From Dolomitihabitans soli (GTDB lineage: Bacteria; Actinomycetota; Actinomycetes; Streptosporangiales; Streptosporangiaceae): a stretch of 64,000 nucleotides of DNA. The stretch is taken from positions 248,001 to 312,000 of the forward strand of contig NZ_JAKNTW010000013.1 in NCBI RefSeq assembly GCF_022213955.1, in the 5' to 3' direction. The notes under the pieces were generated by a model, which did no database searches, had not been told where the DNA came from, and saw only the letters and a list, made by a program, of their open reading frames with translations. This document shows positions 1 through 8,136 of the stretch, piece after piece (within the stretch, counting starts at the first letter, position 1; every line of letters begins with the position of its first letter). A program made the translations under genes and the position numbers.

Positions 1-609
1 CCTGTCCACGGGGTAGCCGAGGGCCCGCGCCCGCGCCGAGTTGTCCCGGACCGCCAGCAGCACCCTGCCGAACGGCGAGCGCACGATCCGCCACGCCAGC
101 CAGAGCCCCGCCAGCACCAGCGGCAGCCCGAAGTAGTAGAAGACAAACGGATCCGACAGATCCAGCCCGAACAGCTCCCTGGGCACCCCCTGCAGGCCGT
201 TCTCCCCGCCGGTCAGCCCACGCCACTGGTTGGCCACGAAGTAGACCATCTGCGCGAACGCCAGGGTCACCATCGCGAAGTAGATCCCGGTCCGCCGCAC
301 CGACAGATACCCGATCGGTACGGCGAGCGCCGCCGCGAACACCCCGCCGCCGAGCACCGCCAACGGGAACGGCACCCCGGCGTGGATCGCGAGCAGCCCC
401 GCGACGTAGGCCGAGCTGCCCCAGAAGGCGGCGTGCCCGAACGACAGCAGCCCGGTGAACCCGAGCAGCAGGTCCACCGCCACGGCGAGGAGCGCCCAGC
501 AGGCGATGTCCATGGCCACGGGCGGGTAGACCAGCCAGGGCAGCACCAGCGCCACGACCAGCCCCGCGGCGAGCAGCAGGGGCCGCCCGGCGAGCCTTGC
601 GACGATCAC
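1..609 (-). CDS. livM: Branched-chain amino acid ABC transporter permease LivM (3' end off the left edge)
   Basis: Inner-membrane permease of a LivFGHMK-type importer for branched-chain or related amino acids. The visible N-terminal ~203 residues hold several hydrophobic helices and the segment DLLLGFTGLLSFGHAAFWG, typical of LivM, where the G-F-T/N-x-G-x-x-S-x-G-H pattern is conserved. The GTG start overlaps the livH stop as GTGA, so the two are translationally coupled, and this is the last gene seen of the operon reading leftward. The C-terminal third lies outside the window, so I cannot tell whether an ATPase domain is fused to it. Family assignment is secure; the exact substrate is not. 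Confidence 0.93.
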   Translation of the reverse strand, partial: MIVARLAGRPLLLAAGLVVALVLPWLVYPPVAMDIACWALLAVAVDLLLGFTGLLSFGHAAFWGSSAYVAGLLAIHAGVPFPLAVLGGGVFAAALAVPIGYLSVRRTGIYFAMVTLAFAQMVYFVANQWRGLTGGENGLQGVPRELFGLDLSDPFVFYYFGLPLVLAGLWLAWRIVRSPFGRVLLAVRDNSARARALGYPVDR

Positions 610-1460
610 GTGAGGGCCTCCTCGCGGCCGAACAGGCCCGCAGGCCGCCACAGCAGCACAGCGGCCATCAGGATGAACACCAGCGTCTGGGAGAGCGCGG
701 GCACATAGAGGTTGCCGAGCGAGCCGACGACCCCGATCAGGAACCCGGCGAGCACCGAGCCGAACGTCGAGCCCAGCCCGCCGATCACCACGACCGCGAA
801 GACCGTGATGATGAGGTCGGCGCCCATCAGCGGGTTGACCGCCCGCATCGGCGCGGCCAGCACCCCGGCCAGTCCGGCGAGGGCGACGCCGAACCCGAAC
901 ACCGGGGTCACCCAGCGGCCCACGTCGATGCCGAAGGCCCTGGTCAGCTCGGGCCGCTCGGTCGCCGCTCGGACGATCATGCCGACCCTGGTCCGGGACA
1001 GGACGAACCACACGGCCAGGCAGACGACGATCGAGCAGCCGAGCACGAAGACCTGGTAGGCCGGGTACTCGAACAGGCCCAGGTCGAGGGTGGCCGAGAT
1101 GGGCGGCGGATAGGGCTGCGACTGCACGCCGTACTCGCGTTTGAGCAGGTCCTGGAGGATCAGGGTGAGGCCGAAGGTGAGCAGGAAGTTGTACAGCGGG
1201 TCGAGGTCGGCCAGGCGGCGGATCAGCAGCCGTTCGAGGATCACCCCGAACAGGCCGAGGGCGAGCGGGACCAGCACGAGGGCGAGCCAGAAATTGACGC
1301 CGGCCTCGGTGAGCAGGATGTAGGCGCCGAACGCGCCCAGCATGTAGAAGGCGCCGTGGGCGAAGTTGACCACGCCGAGCATCCCGAAGATGACGGCGAG
1401 GCCGAGCGCGAGCAGCGCGTAGAACGATCCGCTGACCAGGCCGTTGAACACCTGTTGCAC
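606..1460 (-). CDS. livH: Branched-chain amino acid ABC transporter permease LivH
   Basis: A 284-residue multi-pass permease, the usual LivH length, with about eight hydrophobic segments and the family pattern GVVNFAHGAFYMLGAF near residues 29-44. It forms the membrane channel with LivM and is powered by LivF and LivG. It starts at an ATG 18 bases after the binding-protein gene and ends in a GTGA overlap with livM, so it sits inside one minus-strand operon (livG-F-K-H-M). Nothing looks broken. The substrate could be branched-chain amino acids, short amides or urea; sequence alone does not decide. Confidence 0.94.
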   Translation of the reverse strand: MQQVFNGLVSGSFYALLALGLAVIFGMLGVVNFAHGAFYMLGAFGAYILLTEAGVNFWLALVLVPLALGLFGVILERLLIRRLADLDPLYNFLLTFGLTLILQDLLKREYGVQSQPYPPPISATLDLGLFEYPAYQVFVLGCSIVVCLAVWFVLSRTRVGMIVRAATERPELTRAFGIDVGRWVTPVFGFGVALAGLAGVLAAPMRAVNPLMGADLIITVFAVVVIGGLGSTFGSVLAGFLIGVVGSLGNLYVPALSQTLVFILMAAVLLWRPAGLFGREEALT

Positions 1461-1478
1461 GGCAGCCTCCGCCTGTTC

Positions 1479-2720
1479 CTAGAACTTGCAGGTGTTCTCG
1501 GCGAGGGGCTTGAACGCCTCGGCCGCGGGAATGGTCTTAATGATCTTCTCGTAGTCCCACTCCTCGGTGACCTCGCTCTTCGCCTTGACCTGGGCCAGGT
1601 AGACGTCGTGGATCATCCGGTGATCCTCGGCCCTGACCTTGCCGTTCTTGGCGAAGACGTCCTCGAAGGCGTGGTTCTCCAGCGTCTTGACGACCGCGTC
1701 GGAGTCGTCGGTGCCGGCCCGCTGGACCGCCTGGAGATACTGCATGGCGGCGGAGTAGTTGGCGGCGTGCGCGAACGTGGGCCTGGCGCCGGTCCGCTGC
1801 TTGAACTTGTCGGCCCAGGCGCGGTTCTCCGGAGACTCGTTCCAGTACCAGGCGTCGGTGAACTTGGTGCCCTCGAACGCCGCCACGCCGAGGGAGTGGA
1901 TGTCGGTGATGAACATCAGCCCGACCGCCAGGTCGACCCCCTTGTCGCGCAGCTTGAACTCGTTGTACTGCTTGACCAGGTTGACCAGGTCGCCGCCCGC
2001 CTGCATGGTGCCGAGCACCGCCGGTTTGGGGTTCATCCCCGGCGCCTTCAGCAGGAAGGTGGAGAAGTTGTCGTTGGGGAAGGGCGTCGGGTCCTTCGCC
2101 AGCACCTTGCCGCCCGCCTTGGAGATCGCCGCCGTGAAGCTCTTCTCCATGTCCTGGCCGAAGGCGTAGTCGGGGTAGACGATGTACCAGTCCTTGGCCC
2201 CTTCGGCCGTCACGGTCGTGCCGGTGCCGTTGGCCAGCATGTAGGTGTCGTAGGCCCAGTGGAACGTGTACTTGTTGCACTGCGCGCCGGTCAGCTCGGT
2301 GGTCGCGGCGCCGACGTTGATGTAGAGCTTCTTCTTCGCCTTCGCCTGCCCCGCCACGGCCAGCGCGGCCGAGGAGGTGGGCACGTCGAGGATGATGTCC
2401 GCCTGCTGGCGGTCGTAGAGCTCCTGGGCCTTGGAGTTGGCCACGTCGGGCTTGTTCTGGTGGTCGGCGGTGACCACGTCGATCTCCTTGGCCACGGCCT
2501 TGTCGCCGTGTTCGGCCTTGAAGTCCTCGATGGCCATGGTGACGGCCGTGACGCTGTTCTTGCCCGACAGGTCGGCGTAGACGCCCGACTGGTCGTTCAG
2601 CACGGCCAGTGTGATCTTGCCGTTGCTGATCTTCTCGTCGCCACCGCCGGGCCCGCCGCCGCACCCGGCAGCCACCACCGCGATTCCCGCCGCCAGCGCG
2701 GCCGTACGGCTAACGCCCAT
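1479..2720 (-). CDS. livK: Branched-chain amino acid ABC transporter substrate-binding lipoprotein
   Basis: Extracytoplasmic solute-binding protein (periplasmic-binding type I, Leu/Ile/Val family) feeding LivHM. The signal peptide ends in a lipobox, VVAAGC, so it should be lipid-anchored on the outer face of the membrane. I start it at the second in-frame ATG (2720) because AAGGAG lies six bases upstream of it. An upstream ATG at 2735 overlaps the livF stop as ATGA and would add five residues; it cannot be excluded. At about 413 residues the length is normal. Ligand class is inferred from the operon; such proteins also bind amides or other small solutes. Confidence 0.92.
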   Translation of the reverse strand: MGVSRTAALAAGIAVVAAGCGGGPGGGDEKISNGKITLAVLNDQSGVYADLSGKNSVTAVTMAIEDFKAEHGDKAVAKEIDVVTADHQNKPDVANSKAQELYDRQQADIILDVPTSSAALAVAGQAKAKKKLYINVGAATTELTGAQCNKYTFHWAYDTYMLANGTGTTVTAEGAKDWYIVYPDYAFGQDMEKSFTAAISKAGGKVLAKDPTPFPNDNFSTFLLKAPGMNPKPAVLGTMQAGGDLVNLVKQYNEFKLRDKGVDLAVGLMFITDIHSLGVAAFEGTKFTDAWYWNESPENRAWADKFKQRTGARPTFAHAANYSAAMQYLQAVQRAGTDDSDAVVKTLENHAFEDVFAKNGKVRAEDHRMIHDVYLAQVKAKSEVTEEWDYEKIIKTIPAAEAFKPLAENTCKF

Positions 2721-2731
2721 GGGTTGCTCCT

Positions 2732-3424
2732 TCATATTCCTAGGTATTCGAGAAGCTCGTGTTCACGTGCCCTGACCTGGGCGTTGTCCAGCGATTCGAC
2801 GACCCGGCCCTCGGCCAGCAGGTAGTGCCTGTCGGCCACGGTGACCGCGAAGTGCACGTTCTGCTCGATGAGCAGGACCGTCACGCCCTGGGTTTTGATC
2901 TCCCGCAGGATGTCGCCGATCTGCTGGACCAGCAGCGGCGAGAGCCCTTCCGTCGGTTCGTCGCAGAGCAGCAGCCGGGAGCCCATCCGCAGCACCCGCG
3001 CCATCGCGAGCATCTGCTGCTCGCCTCCGGAGAGCTTGGTGCCGGGGAAGCGCCGGCGCTCGGCCAGCCGGGGGAACGCCTCGTAGACCCGTTTCAGCGA
3101 CCACGGGTCCGGCCCGACCACGGGGGGCAGCAACAGGTTCTCCTCGACGCTGAGCGACGCGAAGATCCCCCGGTCGTCCTGGACCCAGCCGAGCCCGAGC
3201 CTGGCCCGCCGGTGCACGGGGAGCGCGGGCAGCGCGGCGCCCTCGAACTCGACCGTGCCGGTGAGCTGCTTGTGCAGTCCCATCACACAGCGCAGCAGAG
3301 TCGTCTTGCCGGCGCCGTTCCTGCCCACCAGGGTCACCACCTCCCCCGGTTCGACCGCCAGCGAGACCTCGCGCAGGGCCTGGGCCTCGCCGTACCAGGC
3401 GGACAGGCGGTCAATGCGCAGCAT
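2732..3424 (-). CDS. livF: Branched-chain amino acid ABC transporter ATPase LivF
   Basis: Cytoplasmic ABC ATPase of 230 residues, the usual LivF size. It shows Walker A GRNGAGKTT (~34-42), the signature LSGGEQQ, Walker B LLLCDEP and a switch histidine region in LLIEQNVHFA. It pairs with LivG to drive LivHM. Its ATG lies inside the 3' end of livG (14-base overlap) and its stop overlaps the upstream ATG of the binding-protein gene, both signs of coupling. Confident at family level. Confidence 0.95.
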   Translation of the reverse strand: MLRIDRLSAWYGEAQALREVSLAVEPGEVVTLVGRNGAGKTTLLRCVMGLHKQLTGTVEFEGAALPALPVHRRARLGLGWVQDDRGIFASLSVEENLLLPPVVGPDPWSLKRVYEAFPRLAERRRFPGTKLSGGEQQMLAMARVLRMGSRLLLCDEPTEGLSPLLVQQIGDILREIKTQGVTVLLIEQNVHFAVTVADRHYLLAEGRVVESLDNAQVRAREHELLEYLGI

Positions 3425-4169
3425 CGGCGTCTCCCAGATAGGCGGCGATCACCCGGGGGTCGGCTCTCACCTGCTCGTAGGGGCCCTCGACGAGGACCTT
3501 GCCGAACTGGAGCACCGTCACCGTGTCGGCCAGCGCCCCCACGACCTGCATGTTGTGCTCCACCAGCACCACGGTCCTGCCCGCCCGCACCCGTTGGATC
3601 AGCTCGACCGTGCGCGCCACGTCCTCCATGCCCATGCCGGCCGTCGGCTCGTCCAGCAGCAGCACCTTCGGGTCCAGGGCCAGCGCGAGAGCCAGCTCCA
3701 GGGCGCGCTTCCTGCCGTAGGCGAGGCTGTCGGCGGGCTGCTCGGCCTGCTCGGTCAGGCCGACCTCGGCGAGCAGTTCGAGCGCCCGGTCGCGGAACCG
3801 GTGCAGGACCTTGTCCGACCGCCAGAAGCGCCAGCCGAGCGAGGTGGCGCTCTGCAGGGCCAGCTCGACGTGCTCACGCGGGGTCATCTGGGCGAACAGG
3901 CTGGTGATCTGGAAAGATCTGGCGAGGCCGAGCCTGGCCACCCGCTCGGGGGGATACCCGGTGATGTCCCTGCCGGCGGCCACGATGCGCCCGGCCGTGG
4001 GCTTGTGGAAGCCGGTGAGCAGGTGGAACAGGGTCGTCTTGCCCGCTCCGTTGGGACCGACGAGGGCGTGCACGGACCCGTCGGCCACGTCAAGGCCGAC
4101 CTCGTCGACGGCGCGGAAGCCCCTGAACTCCTTGACGAGGCCCTCGGCGCTCAGGATGGAGCCACTCAC
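3411..4169 (-). CDS. livG: Branched-chain amino acid ABC transporter ATPase LivG
   Basis: Cytoplasmic ABC ATPase of 252 residues. Walker A is GPNGAGKTT, Walker B is VLLLDEPTAGM, and the signature region reads LAYGRKRALE, a LivG-type variant of LSxGxxR. The C-terminal extension ending RVIAAYLGDAD matches the LivG pattern in which xxIxAYLG closes the domain. It is the first gene of the liv operon; the GTG start has no strong Shine-Dalgarno. The 220 bases upstream should carry the operon promoter and hold a Crp-like dyad. Confidence 0.95.
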   Translation of the reverse strand: MSGSILSAEGLVKEFRGFRAVDEVGLDVADGSVHALVGPNGAGKTTLFHLLTGFHKPTAGRIVAAGRDITGYPPERVARLGLARSFQITSLFAQMTPREHVELALQSATSLGWRFWRSDKVLHRFRDRALELLAEVGLTEQAEQPADSLAYGRKRALELALALALDPKVLLLDEPTAGMGMEDVARTVELIQRVRAGRTVVLVEHNMQVVGALADTVTVLQFGKVLVEGPYEQVRADPRVIAAYLGDADAAH

Positions 4170-4300
4170 CGCGTGTCTCGCCGGAACGGTCGCAAGTCTC
4201 GCTCCTTTGTGCGTTCCTTCATGTGACCGGGAACGCTAGGACACGCCTTGACCGCGAGCTATGTGGACCGAGCACACATTTGGTCAGACCCGAGAGTCGG

Positions 4301-4316
4301 TGTGGCACACGTCACA
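4301..4316. promoter_or_regulatory. Crp-like dyad upstream of the liv operon
   Basis: The sequence TGTGG-N6-TCACA contains GTG-N6-GTCAC, which fits the GTG-N6-GNCAC consensus I recall for actinobacterial Crp. It lies about 130 bases upstream of the livG start, inside the 223-base gap between livG and the convergently placed end of the glycosyltransferase gene. Regulation of the liv operon by Crp is an inference from the motif and its position only. Confidence 0.4.
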
Positions 4317-4392
4317 CGCTCTGGCCACCGCGTCCACAGCGGGCCACCGGTTCATGTAGGTGATCTACACACTTCGGTGGGCGACCAGAAGC

Positions 4393-6363
4393 TCAGAGCC
4401 GGTAACGCGACTTCCCCGCCCGTGCCAGGCGCACGAGGTGGCGGGCGCCCGGCACCTGGGCGGCGGCGCGGTGGAAGACCGAGCGGCGGGGCTCCAACGC
4501 CGGTTCCACGGCCACCGAGGGCCGCACCATGATCCGCCGCCCCCGGTGCATCTCCAGCTCGAAGCGGAGCCCGACCTCGCGGCCGTCCGTGCGCAGCGAG
4601 GGCACCCAGGTCCCCGGGCCGAGGTAGCCGGCGGCGGGCATCCGGCGCATCGGCACCTTGGCCACCAGCTGACCGGCCATCTTGCCGGGAATGCCCGGTT
4701 CCACCAGCCCTGGGACGCAGATCTCCCGGGAACCGTTGCGCAACGTCAGCTCGACCGGCGGCCCCCCGCTCGGCGGCACGTACGGCACCGGCACGACGAT
4801 GAAGACGTGCCCGTCACGCCGGGCGGTGGAGGCGCCCAGCGACACCAGCGCGATCGACTCGGCGAAGCTCTTCGGCTCGACGCACACGCCCAGTTCGCCG
4901 TCGTCGGTCCAGCACGGGACGACGAGCCGCCGGGGATGGTCGGCCACCACTCCCACGCAGTTCAGCGGCTTCCTGACCCGGCCGATCCGGGTACGGGCCT
5001 GGTAGGCGCCGCTGTACAGGCGCACGTGCACCTCCCACAGGCCGCGGGGCAGCGGGTGGCCGCCGGCGGCGGTGCCGACGTCGAGGCGGACGTCGCCGAC
5101 GAGCTGGACGCGGGCGTCGCGGCCCTCCCCGCGGGAGACGATCTCGCTGGTGGCGGGCAGCACGTGCGTCGCGCCGGACTCCGTGTGCCGGAGGTAGACG
5201 TTCAGGCGGGCCATGGCCACGTCCTCGGTCACGTCGGTGAGCGAGGGGCACAGCACGGAGTCCGCGATCGGCAGCGGCGGACGCCAGTACAACCGGTCGT
5301 CCTCGGCGGTGAACGTGATCGGCCTGCCGTCCGGCCCGACGATCTCGGCGTCTATGGCGAGGGTGAGCACGCCGTCGTCCCAGCGCACCTCGTCGAGGTG
5401 CGCGCGCAGGCCGGTGCCGCGGGACAGCCCGGCCAGGATGACGAGCTGGTCCAGGCGGCCCGCGCGGAGCAGGGCCGCGACCGCGCGCAGGTGGACGGGG
5501 AGCATCGGGTCCAGGCGGGTGGGGAAGCGTTCGAGCGCCAGCTCGCGCATGGCGCGGTAGAGCACCGCCCGGTCCTGCGAGGACGACACGAACCTGGCGC
5601 CGATGAAGGGGCGCAGCACCGCGGCGCGGAGCCAGTGCGCGTAGATGCGGTCTCGCTGCCTCCCAGGCTGCGTGTGCCGGTCGATGACGTCCAGCAGGGC
5701 CCGGAGTTCCCTCGCGGTCGCCGCGGGCTCCTGAGAGGAACGTCGGCGTTCTCCCACCCGGCAGCAGACGTGGTCGGCGAGCACCGCGACCACCTTGGCG
5801 GCCAGGTACGCCTGCATGACGAACGCCTGCTCCGCCAGCGGCCCCGAGTGCTCGGCGAACCGCAGCCCGTGAGCGTCGAGGAACGCCTTGCGGAAGAGCT
5901 TGTGCGGGGTGAGCTGGGTCAGCAGGCGGTCGCGCAGGATGTCGGCCCGCTCCCGGTTGGCGTAGAACGCGGTGGCCGGCGCGCCGTTGTCGCGGACCAG
6001 CTTGCCGACCAGCACGTCGGCCTCGGCGGCGACGGCCCGCGCGTGCATCCGGTGCAGCGCCTCGCGGTCCAGCCGGTCGTGCTGGTCAAGCAGGTAGACG
6101 TACTCGCCGACCGCCGCCGCGAGGCCGGCGTTCCTGCCGCGCATCGGCGAGCCCGTCGGTTCCAGGTGCAGGATCCGCACGTTGGGCCGGGTGCTCGCGA
6201 TGACGTCGAGCCGTTCTGCGGTGCCGTCGGCCGACCCGTCGTCCGCGAAGATCACTTCGTACTCGTCCGGCGGCAGCGACTGCTCAAGGAGCGACCGGAT
6301 ACCCGCATCCGCGCCTCCCCCGGGATTACGCACCGGCATGATCACGCTGACCTTCACACCCAT
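4393..6363 (-). CDS. Glycosyltransferase family 2 protein with long C-terminal region
   Basis: A 656-residue protein with an N-terminal GT-A fold domain: VSVIMPVRNPGG at ~5-16, then VIFADDGSADGT for nucleotide-sugar binding and YVYLLDQHDRLD as the DxD-like metal site (here DQHD). The ~400-residue remainder is beta-rich and resembles the C-terminal part of teichoic-acid type glycosyltransferases such as TarS or TarP. A role in decorating a wall or surface polymer is likely; donor and acceptor are unknown. It is monocistronic, and no transmembrane helix is evident, so it is probably cytoplasmic or peripheral. Confidence 0.85.
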   Translation of the reverse strand: MGVKVSVIMPVRNPGGGADAGIRSLLEQSLPPDEYEVIFADDGSADGTAERLDVIASTRPNVRILHLEPTGSPMRGRNAGLAAAVGEYVYLLDQHDRLDREALHRMHARAVAAEADVLVGKLVRDNGAPATAFYANRERADILRDRLLTQLTPHKLFRKAFLDAHGLRFAEHSGPLAEQAFVMQAYLAAKVVAVLADHVCCRVGERRRSSQEPAATARELRALLDVIDRHTQPGRQRDRIYAHWLRAAVLRPFIGARFVSSSQDRAVLYRAMRELALERFPTRLDPMLPVHLRAVAALLRAGRLDQLVILAGLSRGTGLRAHLDEVRWDDGVLTLAIDAEIVGPDGRPITFTAEDDRLYWRPPLPIADSVLCPSLTDVTEDVAMARLNVYLRHTESGATHVLPATSEIVSRGEGRDARVQLVGDVRLDVGTAAGGHPLPRGLWEVHVRLYSGAYQARTRIGRVRKPLNCVGVVADHPRRLVVPCWTDDGELGVCVEPKSFAESIALVSLGASTARRDGHVFIVVPVPYVPPSGGPPVELTLRNGSREICVPGLVEPGIPGKMAGQLVAKVPMRRMPAAGYLGPGTWVPSLRTDGREVGLRFELEMHRGRRIMVRPSVAVEPALEPRRSVFHRAAAQVPGARHLVRLARAGKSRYRL

Positions 6364-6434
6364 GTGTGCCAGCGTGCGGCGTCAACCGGGGAGACGCACT
6401 CGGACTTGCCGATTCAGGACGGAATCGCGGCCTC

Positions 6435-7163
6435 TCAATACCAGCCCTTGGCCATGGAGTGGGCCCAGGCGCCGCAGGGCGTCTTGTAGCGGCCCGCTAT
6501 GTAGCCGAGACCCCACTTGATCTGGGTGGCGGGGTTCGTCTGCCAGTCGGCGCCCGCACTGGCCATCTTGCCCCCGGGCAGCGCCTGGGGAATCCCGTAG
6601 GCACCGCTACTGGGGTTCATCGCCCGTTCGTTCCAGGTGCTCTCCTTCATCCAGAGCCGCTCCAGGCAGCCCCACTCGGAGTCCCCCCACCCGCGGGCGG
6701 AGAGCATCTCCTTGGCCACGGCCTTGTTGCTGCCGGGGTCGGGGTCGCTGCCCGGCGGGAAGTTCTTCGGCAGGAAGCCGTCGCCGCCCGGAGCCTGCGT
6801 GGGGATCACGACGGCGTTGAGCCCCTTGCGGTCCCTGCCCTCGACGAGCGCGTCCTTCTTCATCGCCTGTACGGCCTGCTCCTTGAGCGCGTCGGCGGCC
6901 GGGTCGGGGGCGTAGGGATCGCCGCTCATGAGGCTCGCCCAGTCGGCCAGCGTCAACGGGTCGGCGGGCGTGTTGGCGTTCTGGACGGCGGTGTAGGCGG
7001 TGAAGCCGCCGCCCCCGACCAGGACCACCAGGGTGACCCCGAAGATGATCACTCGCTTGGGAGTGAGCCACGAGGAACCGCCGGAGGAACGGCGAGGACT
7101 ACGGCGACGGGCACGCTGGCCCTGCGGCGCGGAGCGCTCTCTCAACTGCGGACGGGAACTCAC
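6435..7163 (-). CDS. Membrane-anchored lytic-transglycosylase-like protein
   Basis: A 242-residue protein. A basic N-terminal cytoplasmic stretch (~1-35) is followed by one membrane anchor (RVIIFGVTLVVLVGGGGF), a linker, and a C-terminal ~90-residue domain containing MKESTWNERAMNPSSGAYG and IPQALPGGKMA. The ES...NP..GAYG..Q pattern is that of soluble lytic transglycosylase and aggregation-promoting-factor-like domains, with the E of KESTW as the candidate catalytic residue. It ends WAHSMAKGWY, typical of these small actinobacterial wall hydrolases. It should act on peptidoglycan outside the cell. Its 5' region is shared with the two-component operon on the other strand. Confidence 0.86.
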   Translation of the reverse strand: MSSRPQLRERSAPQGQRARRRSPRRSSGGSSWLTPKRVIIFGVTLVVLVGGGGFTAYTAVQNANTPADPLTLADWASLMSGDPYAPDPAADALKEQAVQAMKKDALVEGRDRKGLNAVVIPTQAPGGDGFLPKNFPPGSDPDPGSNKAVAKEMLSARGWGDSEWGCLERLWMKESTWNERAMNPSSGAYGIPQALPGGKMASAGADWQTNPATQIKWGLGYIAGRYKTPCGAWAHSMAKGWY

Positions 7164-7301
7164 GACCTATGAGCTTGCCGTGAACAGGGGGGTGCTCCGC
7201 AACCGAATCGCGATTCTCGGTTGGCTTGAGGCATGAATCCCGTTTACCAGTAGATGGCGTGATCAGGGATAAGCCTGGTAGTGCGCCTGTTTCGGATGAG
7301 G

Positions 7302-7317
7302 TGTGATGTTGGTCACA
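7302..7317. promoter_or_regulatory. Perfect TGTGA-N6-TCACA dyad (Crp-type site)
   Basis: TGTGATGTTGGTCACA has perfect five-base arms around a six-base spacer, identical to the core CRP consensus and to GTG-N6-GNCAC. It lies mid-way in the 289-base divergent gap between the transglycosylase-like gene (minus) and the response regulator gene (plus), ~140 bases from each. Either or both could be controlled. The site is visible; the regulator is inferred. Confidence 0.5.
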
Positions 7318-7405
7318 ACTATGGAGGTCCGCCCCTCGCGCCCCCGCAGCAAAGGGAGGACCTACTTCAGCCTTGTGGTGCCACGTGCCGGTTGGATGGG
7401 TGCCG

Positions 7406-7423
7406 TGTCACAGTTTCGTGACA
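7406..7423. promoter_or_regulatory. TGTCAC-N6-GTGACA inverted repeat upstream of the response regulator
   Basis: A perfect six-base inverted repeat with a six-base spacer, 30 bases before the response regulator start and so likely over its promoter. It could be an autoregulatory or repressor site. OmpR-family regulators more often bind direct repeats, so a third regulator is also possible. A separate 12-bp palindrome, GAATCGCGATTC, lies in the same gap near 7203-7214. Confidence 0.4.
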
Positions 7424-7452
7424 TAAGGGGATTCATCGGACAGTGCACAATA

Positions 7453-8136
7453 ATGTGCCGCGTGGCTGGCATCCTCCTGGTGGAAGACGATCCCTCGGTC
7501 CGCACGGGTCTCGAGCTCGCGCTCACCCGGCAGGGCCATTCCGTCACGGCCTTCTCCACCGGCGAGGAGGCGCTCGACCACATCCGCGCCCGGCGTCCGG
7601 AGATCGTGATCCTCGACGTGATGCTGCCCGGCATCGACGGCGTGGAGGTGTGCCGCCGCATCCGCAGACTGGACCAGCTCCCGGTGATCCTGCTCACCGC
7701 GCGGGGCGACGACCTCGACGTCGTGGTGGGCCTGGAGGCTGGGGCGGACGACTACGTGGTCAAGCCGGTCGAGCCGCGGGTCCTCGACGCGCGGATCCGG
7801 GCGGTGCTGCGCCGCGTCGAGTCCGCGTCCTCCGACCGGATCTCGTTCGGCGACCTGGTCATCGACCGGGGCGCGCTGAAGGTGACCCAAGCCGGGCGTG
7901 AGATCCACCTGACGCCGACCGAACTGCGGCTGCTGCTCGAACTCGTCCGGCATCCCGGCCAGGTGCTCAACCGCAGATACCTGCTGCGCGTCGTCTGGGA
8001 CCACTCCCACGTCGCCGACTCGCGACTGGTCGACGCCTGCGTGCAACGGGTCCGGGCCAAGATCGAGCCGGTGCCCGCCGAGCCGGTGTTCATCCACACC
8101 GTGCGCGGGTTCGGGTACCGCTTCAGCCCGCCGTGA
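7453..8136 (+). CDS. OmpR-family response regulator
   Basis: DNA-binding response regulator of about 227 residues. The receiver domain carries acidic residues VEDD near the start, the phospho-acceptor Asp in VILDVMLPGIDGVEV, then LLTARGDD and DYVVKPVEP (switch Lys). The C-terminal winged helix has the OmpR pattern HLTPTELRLLLEL and ends RGFGYRFSPP. I start at ATG 7453, just before RVAGILLVEDD; a longer frame reaches 7303 but runs through the operator-like dyads, so it is unlikely. The stop overlaps the kinase GTG. It resembles CseB-like regulators, without proof of orthology. Confidence 0.9.
   Translation: MCRVAGILLVEDDPSVRTGLELALTRQGHSVTAFSTGEEALDHIRARRPEIVILDVMLPGIDGVEVCRRIRRLDQLPVILLTARGDDLDVVVGLEAGADDYVVKPVEPRVLDARIRAVLRRVESASSDRISFGDLVIDRGALKVTQAGREIHLTPTELRLLLELVRHPGQVLNRRYLLRVVWDHSHVADSRLVDACVQRVRAKIEPVPAEPVFIHTVRGFGYRFSPP

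Noticed and set aside
597-2825. A 742-codon plus-strand open frame across the liv genes
   Set aside because: Antisense to conserved transporter genes; low-complexity Gly/Arg/His/Glu composition without any family motif.
7164-7452. Possible c-di-AMP (ydaO-type) riboswitch upstream of the transglycosylase-like gene
   Set aside because: Actinobacterial wall hydrolases often carry one, but I could not find its conserved core elements here or upstream of the NlpC/P60 gene.
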